Origin: Cepaea nemoralis
Taxonomy: Eukaryota > Mollusca > Gastropoda > Stylommatophora > Helicidae
Assembly: GCA_014155875.1 (NCBI GenBank)
Contig: JACEFZ010002074.1
Coordinates: forward strand, 186,001-250,000
Direction of reading: 5' to 3'
Length of the DNA: 64,000 nucleotides
The notes below the pieces were generated by a model. That model had not been told where the DNA came from. It ran no database searches and saw nothing but the letters and a program-made list of their open reading frames with translations. Each line of letters opens with the position of its first letter. The stretch's first letter is position 1. The translations under genes and the position numbers were made by a program. Below, in pieces: positions 32,400 to 43,129 of this stretch.

Positions 32400-33221
32400 T
32401 TATACACCATCTGCAATGTGCTCGGGTGTTACCTGGCTATTGTGTGAGTCGTATGGACATCTCGATAGAAGATCGGCCAGTGAGTTATATGAGCCTCTTA
32501 TATGTCTGATTTCGAAGCTATAGTCCTGTAGAAGAAGGGACCATCTGGCCACTCTGTGGTTACTTGGGGTTCCACTGGTGATAAATGTCAACGGACTATT
32601 GTCTGTTTCAATAATGAAGTGTTTACCTAAAAGAAATCTCGAAAGTTTACATACCGAGAACACAAGAGCGAGGGCTTCAAGTTCCGGCGTGCTGTAATTT
32701 CGTTCACTGGTGTTCAATTTCCGAGAGACGTAGTATACAGGGTACAATATTTGGTCCTGCTCTTGAAGCAGTACCCCTCCAATGGCTACGGAGCTCGCAT
32801 CGCATCTTAGTCTGAAAATAGTGCTAAGATCAGGTAATTTTAGAATAGGTTCACTGGAAAAATAAGATAGTACTTTCGCAAATGCAGGCCTTAAACATTC
32901 GCTATTTACAATGACATTTGGATGTTTGTTTGTTAGTAAATCAGTGAAACATTTGGTCAATTCAGCAAAATGAGGAATAAATTGTCTATAGTAATTCAAA
33001 AGACCTAACACTCTTCGCAACTCTTTTTTGGTTGTCGGAAGCGACAATTTCAAAATTCTAGACATGATGTTATCGTCAGTTGATATGAAGCCATTTGAGA
33101 TCTTATAGCCCAAAAATGAAATTTCTTGAAAGGCTATATCAACTTTAGATGGTTTTATTGTCAGTCCATGTTGTCTAATCCTGTCGAATGTCTGCTGTAG
33201 TGCTTTTATGTGGTCTGTCAT
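32400..33221 (-). pseudogene. Gmr-1 RT end and RNase H, copy 1
   Basis: A 273-codon minus frame begins MTDHIKALQQTFDRIRQHGL, the helix that follows the RT active site. It continues ISFLGYKIS, KKELRRVLGLLNYYRQFIPH (RT thumb) and then RNase H: LRCDASSVAIGGVLLQ, STPELEALALVFSV, FIIETDNSPLTFI and RHIRGSYNSLADLLSRCP. All RNase H acidic residues are visible. The fingers and palm with YxDD are missing. The preceding frame breaks at IFSNIPEH and joins directly. RNase H is the last domain of pol; no integrase follows. Confidence 0.92.
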
Positions 33222-34170
33222 GTTCTGGAATGTTAGAAAAAATTGTACTGTTTTCTTGTAATACTTGTCTGCAACTGTCGGTCTGTGTCTGTGTCAGCTT
33301 GGGATTTACCTTTATGTCCTGTAGGTTGGTTGTCGTGTCCAGTACTGGTGTTGGTATCTCGTCAGTATCGTTGTCGTCTGTCTGGTCCACTATTGTTGTG
33401 CTTGCTGTAGTCTCCACTTGTTCGTCGTCCCTGTGGTAATATGGTTTAAGCATGTTAATATGAAAAATCTTGTGTTTGTCCCTAACTGCAATTTCGTAAT
33501 CTACTGTCGAAATTTGTCGTAAAACTTTAAACGGTCCTTGCCATGAGTCTGTGAGAAGATGTCTGTCACTTGGCAATAGAAGAAGAACGTCCTGTCCTGG
33601 CGTCAGAGTAATTGTTCTATTTCCTCTGTTAGCGTATTGTCGGTAGATAGCACCAGATTTTTGTAGTGCTTCTTTTGCTAACACACATGATCTCATGATT
33701 CTATCACGCAATGATATTACATGTTCATACGATGAAATGGGTGTAGGTATGGTTTTACTTTCAGTCAGCATAGACTGGTACAACGATAATGGGCCGCGTG
33801 GTTTGGCACCATATACTATTTCAAATGGTGAGAATCCAGTGCTGGAATGTGGCACTTCCCTATATGCAAATAAAATAGCAGGTAGATACGTGTCCCAGTC
33901 TTCGGGATGTTCTTGGGTTACTTTTGAGAGCACATGTTTAAGATCGCCGTTGATCTTTTCTATGATACCTGTGGAGTGTGGGTGGTATGGGCTGTTAAAG
34001 CATTGCTTCACCCCCAAAATCTTAGTAAATGCTTGTGTAGCTGCGGCAATAAACTGACTACCCCGATCTGAAAGGATGGTATCATGGAATCCTACCCTTG
34101 GAAAAATATGGAAGAATACTTCCATGATGTCTTTGGAAGTTATGTCTTCATCGGAATGGCTTCTGGCCAC
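33175..34170 (-). pseudogene. Gmr-1 integrase core and C-terminus plus RT start, copy 1
   Basis: A 331-codon minus frame from SDEDITSKDIMEVFFHIF through DTILSDRGSQFIAA (second catalytic Asp), YHPHSTGIIEKINGDLKHVL (Glu), WDTYLPAILFAYREVPHSST and the GPF-type C-terminal module (WQGPFKVLRQISTVDYEI). It then enters the start of RT (QTDSCRQVLQENSTIFSNIP) and stops. A single-base deletion near 34155 separates it from the first integrase part. Copy 2 has the uninterrupted version. Confidence 0.92.
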
Positions 34171-34970
34171 CGACTACATAAATCAATTATTGTAACAATA
34201 TATTTGTTGCCTCTTGATGTTATGTGGTTAAGAGGACCAACTGTATCGACCGAGATCTTTTCAAACGGTCTACTTGCCAAATCAGTGATTTGCAGTTCTG
34301 CTTGCGGGTGTTTCCCCTTTTTAACAAGCTTTTGGCAGATGTCACACGATCTGCAATACAGTTTGGTATCACTACAAAATTTAGGCCAATAGAATTGAGT
34401 AAGTAACCTTGCTCGTGTTTTAGCATACGCCATATGCCCTGCAAAGGGTATGTCATGCGCTAGCTGTAATGCTTGGTTGCGGTTTTCTGAAGGTAACACC
34501 GTTTGTTCTGTAGTGCTAGAACCTTTGGTATAGTACCGTGTCAGAATTCCGTTTTTCAGATCAAAATACCATTTAGCGTTCTTTGCTACTCGTGGCTTTT
34601 GTCCTATTAATTTAAAATACTTTTGCAACGATCGATCGGCTTTTAGAGCTGTTATAAATTTCTCCCTGGTTGTTTCAGGAGATGTTACAACTGGGCTTAT
34701 TAGCTGTAAAGCCTCTGTCTGATCGATTCGATCTTGCATTTGAGCAGTAGATCTGGTTACTGCATTTGTAATATCAAGGTTATCATTTACATTACAACTT
34801 GGTGTTACATTCAAACAACTACATTCATGTGATGACGTTGCCGAATTGGCATACATACATTCATTTACAGGTGGTAATACATCATGCATGGTGATTTGTG
34901 ATGATGGTGAAATGGTATTATCAATGTTACAAGTGACAGGTGGATATAATACTGTCATGTGGCATATCAT
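34140..34970 (-). pseudogene. Gmr-1 PR-IN linker, integrase zinc domain and first catalytic Asp, copy 1
   Basis: Minus frame of 276 codons. After a serine- and threonine-rich linker comes AVTRSTAQMQDRIDQT, then the HHCC zinc domain (AHDIPFAGHMAYAKTRARLL, YCRSCDICQKLVKKGK). The start of the DDE core follows, with EKISVDTVGPL (first Asp) and YIVTIIDLCSRWPEAIPM. Its position directly after protease and before RT is the Copia-like arrangement. The protein fold and GPF module are Gypsy-type. Confidence 0.92.
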
Positions 34971-35454
34971 TCACCTCAGGAAGGTTACCAATGATGACAC
35001 CGCAACAAGGATTGGTCAATGCTGCGCATGTGACCTTTCCGGTGAGGAATGGTGTACTTATGTATGCCCATGCAAGCGGGTATCTCTCGATGTTACCCGA
35101 GAAAGTTCTGCATGTAACATATTTACCACTATATTGTGATGGTAAGATATAGTCTCTCTTAATGCCAATGAGGGTACTGCCGCTATCCCGTAAAACGGTG
35201 GCAGCTCTACCGTTAATATACCCATGGTGGATATTTAATTTACCTTGGGAGTTGACTACTAAATTGGCTTCCTCATTTGTAACAGGAATGGAATGGCCAC
35301 ATGTCAAAATGCCATCCTCATGAAATTGATCACAGATAGAACATTTGTCGTGTTGAAACACATCAATAGAATGTGCTGCGTTTACAGGGTGATCTACACT
35401 TTCATCATCTGATGATGAACTATCAATCATGGCTGCATTAGCCTTTCTGGACAT
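34927..35454 (-). pseudogene. Gmr-1 gag end and protease, copy 1
   Basis: Minus frame of 175 codons. It begins with an acidic serine-rich Gag end (DSSSSDDESVDHPV), has a Cys-His pair region (CSICDQFHEDGILTCGH), then the aspartic protease: GRAATVLRDSGSTLIGIKRD (catalytic DSG) and CCGVIIGNLPEVND. It overlaps the next frame by about 44 bp. Most of gag (5' of this) is missing: only about 400 bp of AT-rich sequence separate it from the middle LTR. Confidence 0.9.
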
Positions 35455-35459
35455 AGCTT

Positions 35460-35852
35460 TGGCTTTACATTAATTCTACCGCTCTAACAACCCAAACTCC
35501 ATAACCAACTATAAGATCTACCATAAATCAATAAACACTTATTACCTTTATAAATGTTGACCATCAAATTCATAATGCCAGCTATCTAGTATTTATTTGT
35601 ATCTTACTAATTTACATATTAATATTTAATTGTAAAGTTAATATAATTGCGCTGCACTATTACAAATCTCTTCCTATATATGTTCAATTAATTATCCTTA
35701 ACTTTATGAATCACTTAATCCATCAATTCATTGCATCAATAAATGACAATCAATTACTTAGAATTGTTAATGTCTTGAACACAAAATGAATCCATGCAAA
35801 CAACAAGTGCATAGCCTTAATATCTATGAACGCTATATGATATCACTTTTAA
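35460..35852 (-). other. Gmr-1 leader remnant between gag end and middle LTR
   Basis: AT-rich, no open frame. No primer-binding site is recognisable next to the LTR, whose last 12-14 bases are also missing. A deletion therefore removed the LTR end, primer-binding site and most of gag. Confidence 0.6.
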
Positions 35853-36422
35853 GTAGCGCAAGAACTATGGCTCGTATCTTGACAAGTGTGATACTAAATA
35901 TGATTATCAAATAACACGAGGCTAATCACCGATAATATAATTCGCGTTATTTATTCGCGCACTGCACACATCAGAAACAATACAGGCTTCGCGCAATCAC
36001 AATTCACATTATCAAATAGATCATAAATACAAGCAATCAATACATCAATATAATAATACATCAATGCACTCAACTTACAAGTCAAACACACAGGCGTTCC
36101 ATCTCCAACGGTCATACAGGCTAGCTATCAAGACGTGCATAAACTCTCAAGCCGCATTCACACGTCAGTCCGTTACGGCCCCCAAGCCTAGTCTGGCTGG
36201 CCTTTTAGCACACACCTCAGTTGTGCTCGAGTCAGCTTGCGTGACCCCTCAATGTTCACGCTGTGTTCCAGCTGACCGCCGACTGCTTAGCATCGCTCAG
36301 TGTTGATTGCCTGGCGTTGTTGACGACGCCGCGTTATAGCTGTAGTGTTTATCATAGTTCAGCGTTGCATTGTCGGGCGTTGGTACAGACAACGCGTTAT
36401 AACTCTGGGTGAGACTCTGACA
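35853..36422 (-). repeat. Gmr-1 middle LTR shared by both copies
   Basis: Nearly identical to 30893-31464. On the minus strand it starts TGTCAGAG at 36422 after the copy 2 polypurine tract and ends at GCGCTAC. The final GCAAGACTTTGACA of the terminal LTR is missing. It is simultaneously the 3' LTR of copy 2 and the 5' LTR of copy 1. Confidence 0.85.
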
Positions 36423-37712
36423 TTCTCCCCCCCCCCCTTTTTTTCTCATGAAAGGTTTTCCTTTCATGTACTCTATATAGCTGTTCTTTATCTTGTCAGA
36501 ATCGAACTTTGCACTTCATCTGACGTAAATCTTTGGTTTGTCTTAATATGTACAGGTGATTAGTAAACAATATGCATACAATCCCCATGCCTACCCATCA
36601 AGCATACTTGTCAAGTACAATCAATTCCATGGTTTTTACCTCGCTGAGACACAGCCAGTCCGGTAGGTTACGGCTAACTTGCCCCTACCTCTCAACCAAA
36701 AAGAAAAATTACAAATAATCAGGTCAGCCTGTGAGTATCTACCTATAAGATAACTCCGACATTGGACATCTACCCTTATCTCATAGAATATCCAATGAAG
36801 GTCTTCAGTTTTGGTAAGTTTTCCCATATACACATGACGTCACATTGACGTGTTACTCATTAGGCAAACATGGTAGTTTCAATACATATTTACACATCAC
36901 CAACAATATTTAGTTATGTCCCTTGGTTATGGAACAAAAGTTAGGGACAGTAATTTTATCATGCTTTCAACAAAATAAATTACAAGTAACATTTTCTTTC
37001 TTAGTGTCATAATTTGATACTTATTGACAAAAGTGCACAAAAGGTCACTCTTGTGAAAAAGTAAATCAAGCTACGATGCTGAGATTACATCTAACAAAAC
37101 TCGACATATACAATTTCGTATATGGACATGTTTCATACCCAAATTTTCATACAATTGTCATAAATTTATAAACATTTTAGTATCGTCTGCTAACTTTCAA
37201 ATTAATATGGACATATAACGGAAGTGTAGAGCTGTGTTGTTGCACCCATGTGTTATGTTGACATTCACATCAAGGTCTCTCGTTTTAGATGGACTTTAAA
37301 TATACGGAGCACCCAGTTCTTGTCATCAGCTGTTGGATAGCTTCTTCCGTCTTATTCTCGGATTAGGTTGTCAAGGTCATCATTCGTACTTGTTAAAACG
37401 TCGTGGACCATCTTTGTAGATGTACTCAGGATTACTTGACGCTGTTCAAGCTCGGTAAGTCTTTGGGTCCTGTAGTACTGTCCTGTGACACTTGTGGTGT
37501 CTATTTCTTATAATACTACATATTTACAATAGTAATGGCATTCTTTCACATCTCTCACAATTATACGACACATTCATTCACATAATAATAATAGTATGTA
37601 CACAATTTATTTACAATGGGAGATTAAATCTTCCCTATCACACTGTTCTTCACAGCGTAACTGACATGAAGTCACAATTGGCTGTGGTGTTGAGCACTAT
37701 TTACGTTGCAGT
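36423..37712 (-). other. Gmr-1 3' untranslated region, copy 2
   Basis: Matches 31465-32399 apart from an extra segment at 36799-37150 (starting AGGTCTTCAG, ending AAATTTTCA) that copy 1 lacks. I see neither a target duplication nor terminal repeats around it, so deletion in copy 1 is more likely than insertion. Confidence 0.65.
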
Positions 37713-38534
37713 TTATACACCATCTGCAATGTGCTCGGGTGTTACCTGGCTATTGGGTGAGTCGTATGGACATCTCGATAGAAGATCGGCCAGTGAGTTA
37801 TGTGAGCCTCTTATATGTCTGATTTCGAAGCTATAGTCCTGTAGAAGAAGGGACCATCTGGCCACTCTGTGGTTACTTGGGGTTCCACTGGTGATAAATG
37901 TCAACGGACTATTGTCTGTTTCAATAATGAAGTGTTTACCTAAAAGAAATCTCGAAAGTTTACGTACCGAGAACACAAGAGCGAGGGCTTCAAGTTCCGG
38001 CGTGCTGTAATTTCGTTCACTGGTGTTCAATTTCCGAGAGACGTAGTATACAGGGTACAATATTTGGTCGTGCTCTTGAAGCAGTACCCCTCCAATGGCT
38101 ACGGAGCTCGCATCGCATCTTAGCCTGAAAATAGTGCTAAGATCAGGTAATTTTAGAATAGGTTCACTGGAAAAATAAGATAGTACTTTCGCAAATGCAG
38201 GCCTTAAACATTCGCTATTTACAATGACATTTGGATGTTTGTTTGTTAGTAAATCAGTGAAACATTTGGTCAATTCAGCAAAATGAGGAATAAATTGTCT
38301 ATAGTAATTCAAAAGACCTAACACACTTCGCAACTCTTTTTTGGTTGTCGGAAGCGACAATTTCAAAATTCTAGACATGATGTTATCGTCAGTTGATATG
38401 AAGCCATTTGAGATCTTATAGCCCAAAAATGAAATTTCTTGAAAGGCTATATCAACTTTGGATGGTTTTATTGTCAGTCCATGTTGTCTAATCCTGTCGA
38501 ATGTCTGCTGTAGTGCTGTTATGTGGTCTGTCAT
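37713..38534 (-). pseudogene. Gmr-1 RT end and RNase H, copy 2
   Basis: 273 codons, same start (MTDHITALQQTFDRIRQHGL) and same end as copy 1, with a few substitutions. It shows the same loss of the RT palm. RNase H acidic residues are intact. Confidence 0.92.
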
Positions 38535-39594
38535 GTTCTGGGTTGTTAGAAAAAATTGTACTGTTTTCTTGTAATACTTGTCTGCAACTGTCGGTCTGTG
38601 TCTGCGTCAGCTTGGGATTTACCTTTATGTCCTGTAGGTTGGTTGTCGTGTCCAGTACTGGTGTTGGTATCTCGTCAGTATCGTTGTCGTCTGTCTGGTC
38701 CACTATTGTTGTGCTTGCTGTAGTCTCTACTTGTTCGTCGTCCCTGTGGTAATATGGTTTAAGCATGTTAATATGAAAAATCTTGTGTTTGTCCCTAACT
38801 GCAATTTCGTAATCTACTGTCGAAATTTGTCGTAACACTTTAAACGGTCCTTGCCATGAGTCTGTGAGAAGATGTCTGTCACTTGGCAATAGAAGAAGAA
38901 CGTCCTGTCCTGGCGTCAGAGTAATTGTTCTATTTCCTCTGTTAGCGTATTGTCGGTAGATAGCACCAGATTTTTGTAGTGCTTCTTTTGCTAACACACA
39001 TGATCTCATGATTCTATCGCGCAATGATATTACATGTTCATACGATGAAATGGGTGTAGATATGGTTTTACTTTCAGTCAGCATAGACTGGTACAACGAT
39101 AATGGGCCGCGTGGTTTGGCACCATATACTATTTCAAATGGTGAGAATCCAGTGCTGGAATGTGGCACTTCCCTATATGCAAATAAAATAGCAGGTAGAT
39201 ACGTGTCCCAGTCTTCGGGATGTTCTTGGGTTACTTTTGAGAGCATATGTTTAAGATCGCCGTTGATCTTTTCTATGATACCTGTGGAGTGTGGGTGGTA
39301 TGGGCTGTTAAAGCATTGCTTCACCCCCAACATCTTAGTAAATGCTTGTGTAGCTGCGGCAATAAACTGGCTACCCCGATCTGAAAGGATGGTATCAGGG
39401 AATCCTACCCTTGCAAAAATATGGAAGAATACTTCCATGATGTCTTTGGAAGTTATGTTCTTCATCGGAATGGCTTCTGGCCACCGACTACATAAATCAA
39501 TTATTGTAACAATATATTTGTTTCCTCTTGATGTTATGTGGTTAAGAGGACCAACTATATCGACCGAGATCTTTTCAAACGGTCTACTTGCCAA
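38488..39594 (-). pseudogene. Gmr-1 integrase, copy 2 (open through the DDE core)
   Basis: 368 codons without interruption: ISVDIVGPL (D), TILSDRGSQF (D), STGIIEKINGDLKHML (E), the GPF module and the RT start ending IFSNNPEH. This is the longest integrase frame in the window. Upstream, the zinc domain is split from it by a one-base loss in a T run near 39633 and a 7-bp loss near 39737. Confidence 0.92.
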
Positions 39595-39599
39595 ATCAG

Positions 39600-40188
39600 G
39601 GATTTGCAGTTCTGCTTGCGGGTGTTTCCCCTTTTAACAAGCTTTTGGCAGATGTCACACGATCTGCAATACAGTTTGGTATCACTACAAAATTTAGGCC
39701 AATAGAATTGAGTAAGTAACCTTGCTCGTGATTTAGCATATGCCCTGCAAAGGGTATGTCATGCGCTAGCTGTAATGCTTGGTTGCGGTTTTATGAAGGT
39801 AGCACCGTTTGTTCTGTAGTGCTAGAACCTTTGGTATAGTACCGTGTCAGAATTCCGTTTTTCAGAGCAAAATACCATTTAGCGTTCTTTGCTACTCGTG
39901 GCTTTTGTCCTATTAATTTAAAATACTTTTGCAACGATCGATCGGCTTTTTGAGCTGTTATAAATTTCTCCCTGGTTGTTTCAGGAGATGTTACAACTGG
40001 GCTTAGTAGCTGTAAAGCCTGAGTCTGATCGATTCGATCTTGCATTTGAGCAGTAGATCTGGTTACTGCATTTGTAATATCAAGGTTATCATTTACATTA
40101 CAAATTGGTGTTACATTCAAACAACTACATTCATGTGATGACGTTGCCGAATTGGCATACATACATTCATTTACAGGTGGTAATACAA
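39600..40188 (-). pseudogene. Gmr-1 integrase zinc domain and linker, copy 2 (truncated)
   Basis: The minus strand retains MYANSATSSHECSCLNV, DRIDQTQALQLLSPVVTS and KNAKWYFALKNGILTRYYTK (to 39791). The zinc-binding region then follows in shifted frames. Homology to copy 1 ends at GGTGGTAATACA (40188), where RTE-A sequence begins. Protease, gag and 5' LTR of this copy are lost. Confidence 0.85.
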
Positions 40189-41554
40189 TATATGATAGTG
40201 CAGATATACCCCGTGAATAATGTAATTCTGTATTTATTGCAATCCCGAAGAAATCAGGAGCTTTGGAATGTGATCAACATCGAAAAATTGGTATAATGAG
40301 CCACAGCACGAAGATTTTGCTGCGAATTATCATGCAAAGAGTTAGGAAGAAAATACAACCCGAAATAGGAGAAGAACAATGTGGTTTGTTGAAGGCAAGG
40401 GTACAGTAAATGCTGTGTATATACTGAGAACAGTAATTGAACGTTCTATTGAAGTAAACAAAGATCTATATCTTTGCTTTATTGACTACACAAAGGCTTT
40501 CGATAAAGTGAGACATGTCGACATGATAAGGATGCTTGAAGATCTACAAATTGATGGAAAAGACCTTAGACTTGTAAAATACATATATTGGAAACAACAA
40601 GCTGCCATAAGAATTGATAATGAAGTAGGTCAATATCAGCCTATTAAGAGAGGTGTGAGACAGGGATGTGTAATGTCTCCAGATCTTTTTTCCCTGTACA
40701 GTGAAAATATTTTCAGACATATAGAAGATATGGAAGGAATCAACATTGGGGGAAGATACATCAATAACATTAGATATGAAGATGATACAGTCTTGATTGC
40801 AGACAATGAACAGGATCTGCAAAATTTAGTAGATGTGGTTGTTGCACACATTGAACAACTAGGGTTAGAATTGAATTGTAAGAAGACACAGATTATGGTC
40901 GTCACTAGGAAGGAAGAAATACCACAATGTAAAATACAAGTAAATGGGCATATTCTTAAACAAATGAATCGGTACAGCTATCGCGCTCGGAATAGTAATA
41001 ATATCTGATGGGAGATGCCTTGAAGAGATTAGAACAAGAAGTGCCATGGCGAAGGTAGCCTTTTGCAAGATGAAAAACATACTGACTCAATAAAAAGATA
41101 TCAATTAGAAACGAGAAAAAGAGTATTGAAGTGCTACATAGAACCTGTACTTTTATATGGATGTGAAGTGTGGACAATAGTAGACAAGCTGAAAAACATC
41201 AGATGGCTGTGGGAATGTGGTTTCTGAGGAAAATGCAAAGAATACCATGGACAGACAGAAAAACCAATGAACAAGTCCTACAAGAAACAAATGAAGATCG
41301 TAAACTGATTAGAGACATTAGACGTAGACAGTCAACATTTTTTGGGGCATGTTATGAGAAGAAATGAATTGGAGAACTTGGTGACAACTGGCAAGATCGA
41401 AGGGAGGAGACCAAAGGGAAGACCAAGAATTAAATACCTGGATGGCTTGGCCACATGGCATGGTCGAGACAGAAACACGGAGCTTATCCACGACTCTGGT
41501 GATCGAGTGAGATGGCAAAACATGACCGCCCACGCTTATCGGCATGGCACATGA
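40189..41554 (+). pseudogene. RTE-A RT and C-terminus, U2 plus-strand copy
   Basis: It starts inside RT fingers (TATACCCCGTGAATAATG). The 209-codon frame from 40379 holds CFIDYTKAFDKVRH, GVRQGCVMSPDLFSLY and IRYEDDTVLIA. The catalytic box is YEDD, not YADD. After frameshifts it continues MAVGMWFLRKMQRIPWTDRK and ENLVTTGKIEGRRPKGRPRI, ending AHAYRHGT, stop (41552-41554), and a (GATG)n tail. It forms one arm of an inverted repeat with 43262-43895. Confidence 0.88.
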
Positions 41555-41559
41555 TGGAT

Positions 41560-41725
41560 GGATGGAAATATTTCACTTGCCCCCTCTTTATTTCTTTCAT
41601 CAACCCTCTCTTCATTCCCAGTTTTTATGGAACCTCTGCATTTGATTGTGTTTGTTTCCACGAAATACGACATATTCGTCTGTATATCCACATCTCCAAG
41701 GCTTCTATGCGACGTTCTAGTTGCT
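41560..41725 (-). pseudogene. LINE thumb scrap, U2
   Basis: The minus strand reads GEQLERRIEALEMWIYRRIC then RISWKQTQSNAE. This is the segment R-EA-EMW-YRR--RISW that follows the RT in RTE/BovB-like LINEs. It lies between RTE-A and RTE-C pieces of opposite strand. The same scrap is at 53270-53440. Confidence 0.65.
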
Positions 41726-42390
41726 CTCCTTGAATATCAAGAAAACAGTAACAATGGTGGTATCAAAGAAACAGGTGACACCCATATGTGAAATAGAGAT
41801 AGAAGGGAAAATTCTTCACCAAGTGGATAGTTTTAAATATCTAGGGACATTTATAACATCAGATCAAGAGCAGAATAGGGCAAGTAAAGGCTGCATTTCA
41901 AAAAATGAAGAATATCTTATGCAATTAGTCGCTATCATTGAATGTAAGAAAGAAAGTGCTGAGGTGCTATAAAGAACCTGTTTTGCTGTATGGCTGTGAA
42001 TCTTGGAATATACATGAACAAATTAGGAAGAGATTAGAAGCAACAGAGATGTGGTTCCTTAGACGAATGTTGCGAATTCCTTGGACTGCCAAAGTAACTA
42101 ACGACGAATGCCTTAAAGAGGCTGGCGAAACTAGAGCATTATATACAACAATAAGAAAGAGACAAACAGCTTTTTTGGGTCATGTGATGAGAAAAGAGGC
42201 GCTGGAGAACATCGTGACAACTGGATAGATCGAGGGGAAGAAAGGCAGAGGCAGACCACGAGAAATTATGCTGGATGGATTGCGACGGTGGCATGGAGGT
42301 ATATCAACGACAAAGTTGATCCAGAAAATCAAGGACAGAGATCTGTGGAGAGTCATGAACGTCCATGCTAGTCGGCACGGTACTTGATGA
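41721..42390 (+). pseudogene. RTE-C thumb and C-terminus, U2
   Basis: First frame (41721-41972): LNIKKTVTMVVSKKQVTPIC, KILHQVDSFKYLGTFITSD. Second frame (41938-42228): VLRCYKEPVLLYGCESWNIH, RLEATEMWFLRRMLRIPWTA and ALENIVTTG, then TAG where U1 and U3 have AAG (lysine). The tail RGRPREIMLDG through HASRHGT follows in the same frame after the stop. A segment is missing at SDQEQNR compared with SDGRCTTEIKSRIGQ in U3. Confidence 0.82.
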
Positions 42391-42600
42391 TAATGATATA
42401 GGGAGAAGAGATCCGGTGACATGACACACCTCTGTCATACTCCTAGCTTTATCTGTTCATACCTTCCCTCTTTATTTCCCATTTTAATTGCTGCTACTTG
42501 GTAATGGTTCCAGTAAATATTCTTTATTATTCTTAAATTATCTTTTCCATCAATGTTGATATCTTCCAACATATAATGATAAATCATCCAATTTAACTGC
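42391..42600 (-). pseudogene. RTE-C reverse transcriptase scrap, U2
   Basis: Minus-strand RT block equivalent to 54310-54120. The intact target sequence CATATAATGATAAATC at its right edge (about 42570) is the uninterrupted version of the site occupied by PLE-1 in U3. Confidence 0.75.
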
Positions 42601-43129
42601 GAATGCATTTACCTAACTGCTTAGAGCATATTTAAAAGATTATAATAACATGATAGTAATGCCTTGATTGAGCATTACACTTAATAATTATGTTCAAGCA
42701 TTCTGCGGAATTACAAGATATTAAAAAGAAAAAAAACACGAAGATAAGCAATGTGTAAGGGACAGAAAAATCTAATAGTGTTACAAGGGAGATAACTTGA
42801 ATGTTTTTTTTTTTAAAATTATTTACTAGCGATGATAATAATAGCCAAGTTAAAACTTCTCAAATACTCTATTACAACTAAAGAAATTAGTACTGAAGTA
42901 AAATATTATTAATTTCCCTATATAATCCTTTTAGTTTAATTAGAGAAAATGTTTTATATAGTTGTATACTTACATTTAATAATTGAATTGTTAATCATAC
43001 ATTTATTTCTTAAACGTTATTTGTAAACTTTTAATGCAATAGAACACCGAGAAGATACTAAAAAGAAGATTTTTTTACTGGCCTCATAGGGCCACATACT
43101 TTAAAAAAAAGGGGAAAGAAAATTAACCA
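42601..43129. repeat. AT-rich linker, U2
   Basis: Counterpart of the U1 and U3 linkers, without an insertion. AGTGTTACAAGGGAG occurs once, at about 42777. No coding sequence. Confidence 0.7.

Larger units (their letters stand above)
30881..40188 (-). mobile_element. Gmr-1: two tandem Ty3/Gypsy copies sharing an LTR
   Basis: Reading on the minus strand, the order is copy 2 pol (40188-37713, 5' part lost), its 3' UTR, a middle LTR (36422-35853), copy 1 leader and gag remnant, PR, IN, RT/RNase H (35454-32400), 3' UTR and the terminal LTR (31464-30881). The left end is exact against U2: homology to RTE-B stops at ATCTTC (30880) and the LTR starts TGTCAAAG. The right end is a deletion junction with RTE-A. 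Integrase lies upstream of RT/RNase H, which is Copia-like order with Gypsy-type proteins, as in Gmr1 elements. Confidence 0.85.

Noticed and set aside
32179..32523. 114-codon plus-strand frame conserved at 37492-37836
   Set aside because: It is antisense to the RNase H end and 3' UTR of Gmr-1, duplicated with the element.
33695..34057. Plus-strand frames of 120 and 209 codons (also 39008-39637)
   Set aside because: These are shadows of the integrase gene on the opposite strand.
41901..42600. Twin-priming inversion to explain opposite-strand RTE-C pieces
   Set aside because: Twin priming places the inverted 5' part upstream of the 3' part. Here the inverted RT piece follows the 3' tail, so a separate insertion into an older RTE-C copy fits better.
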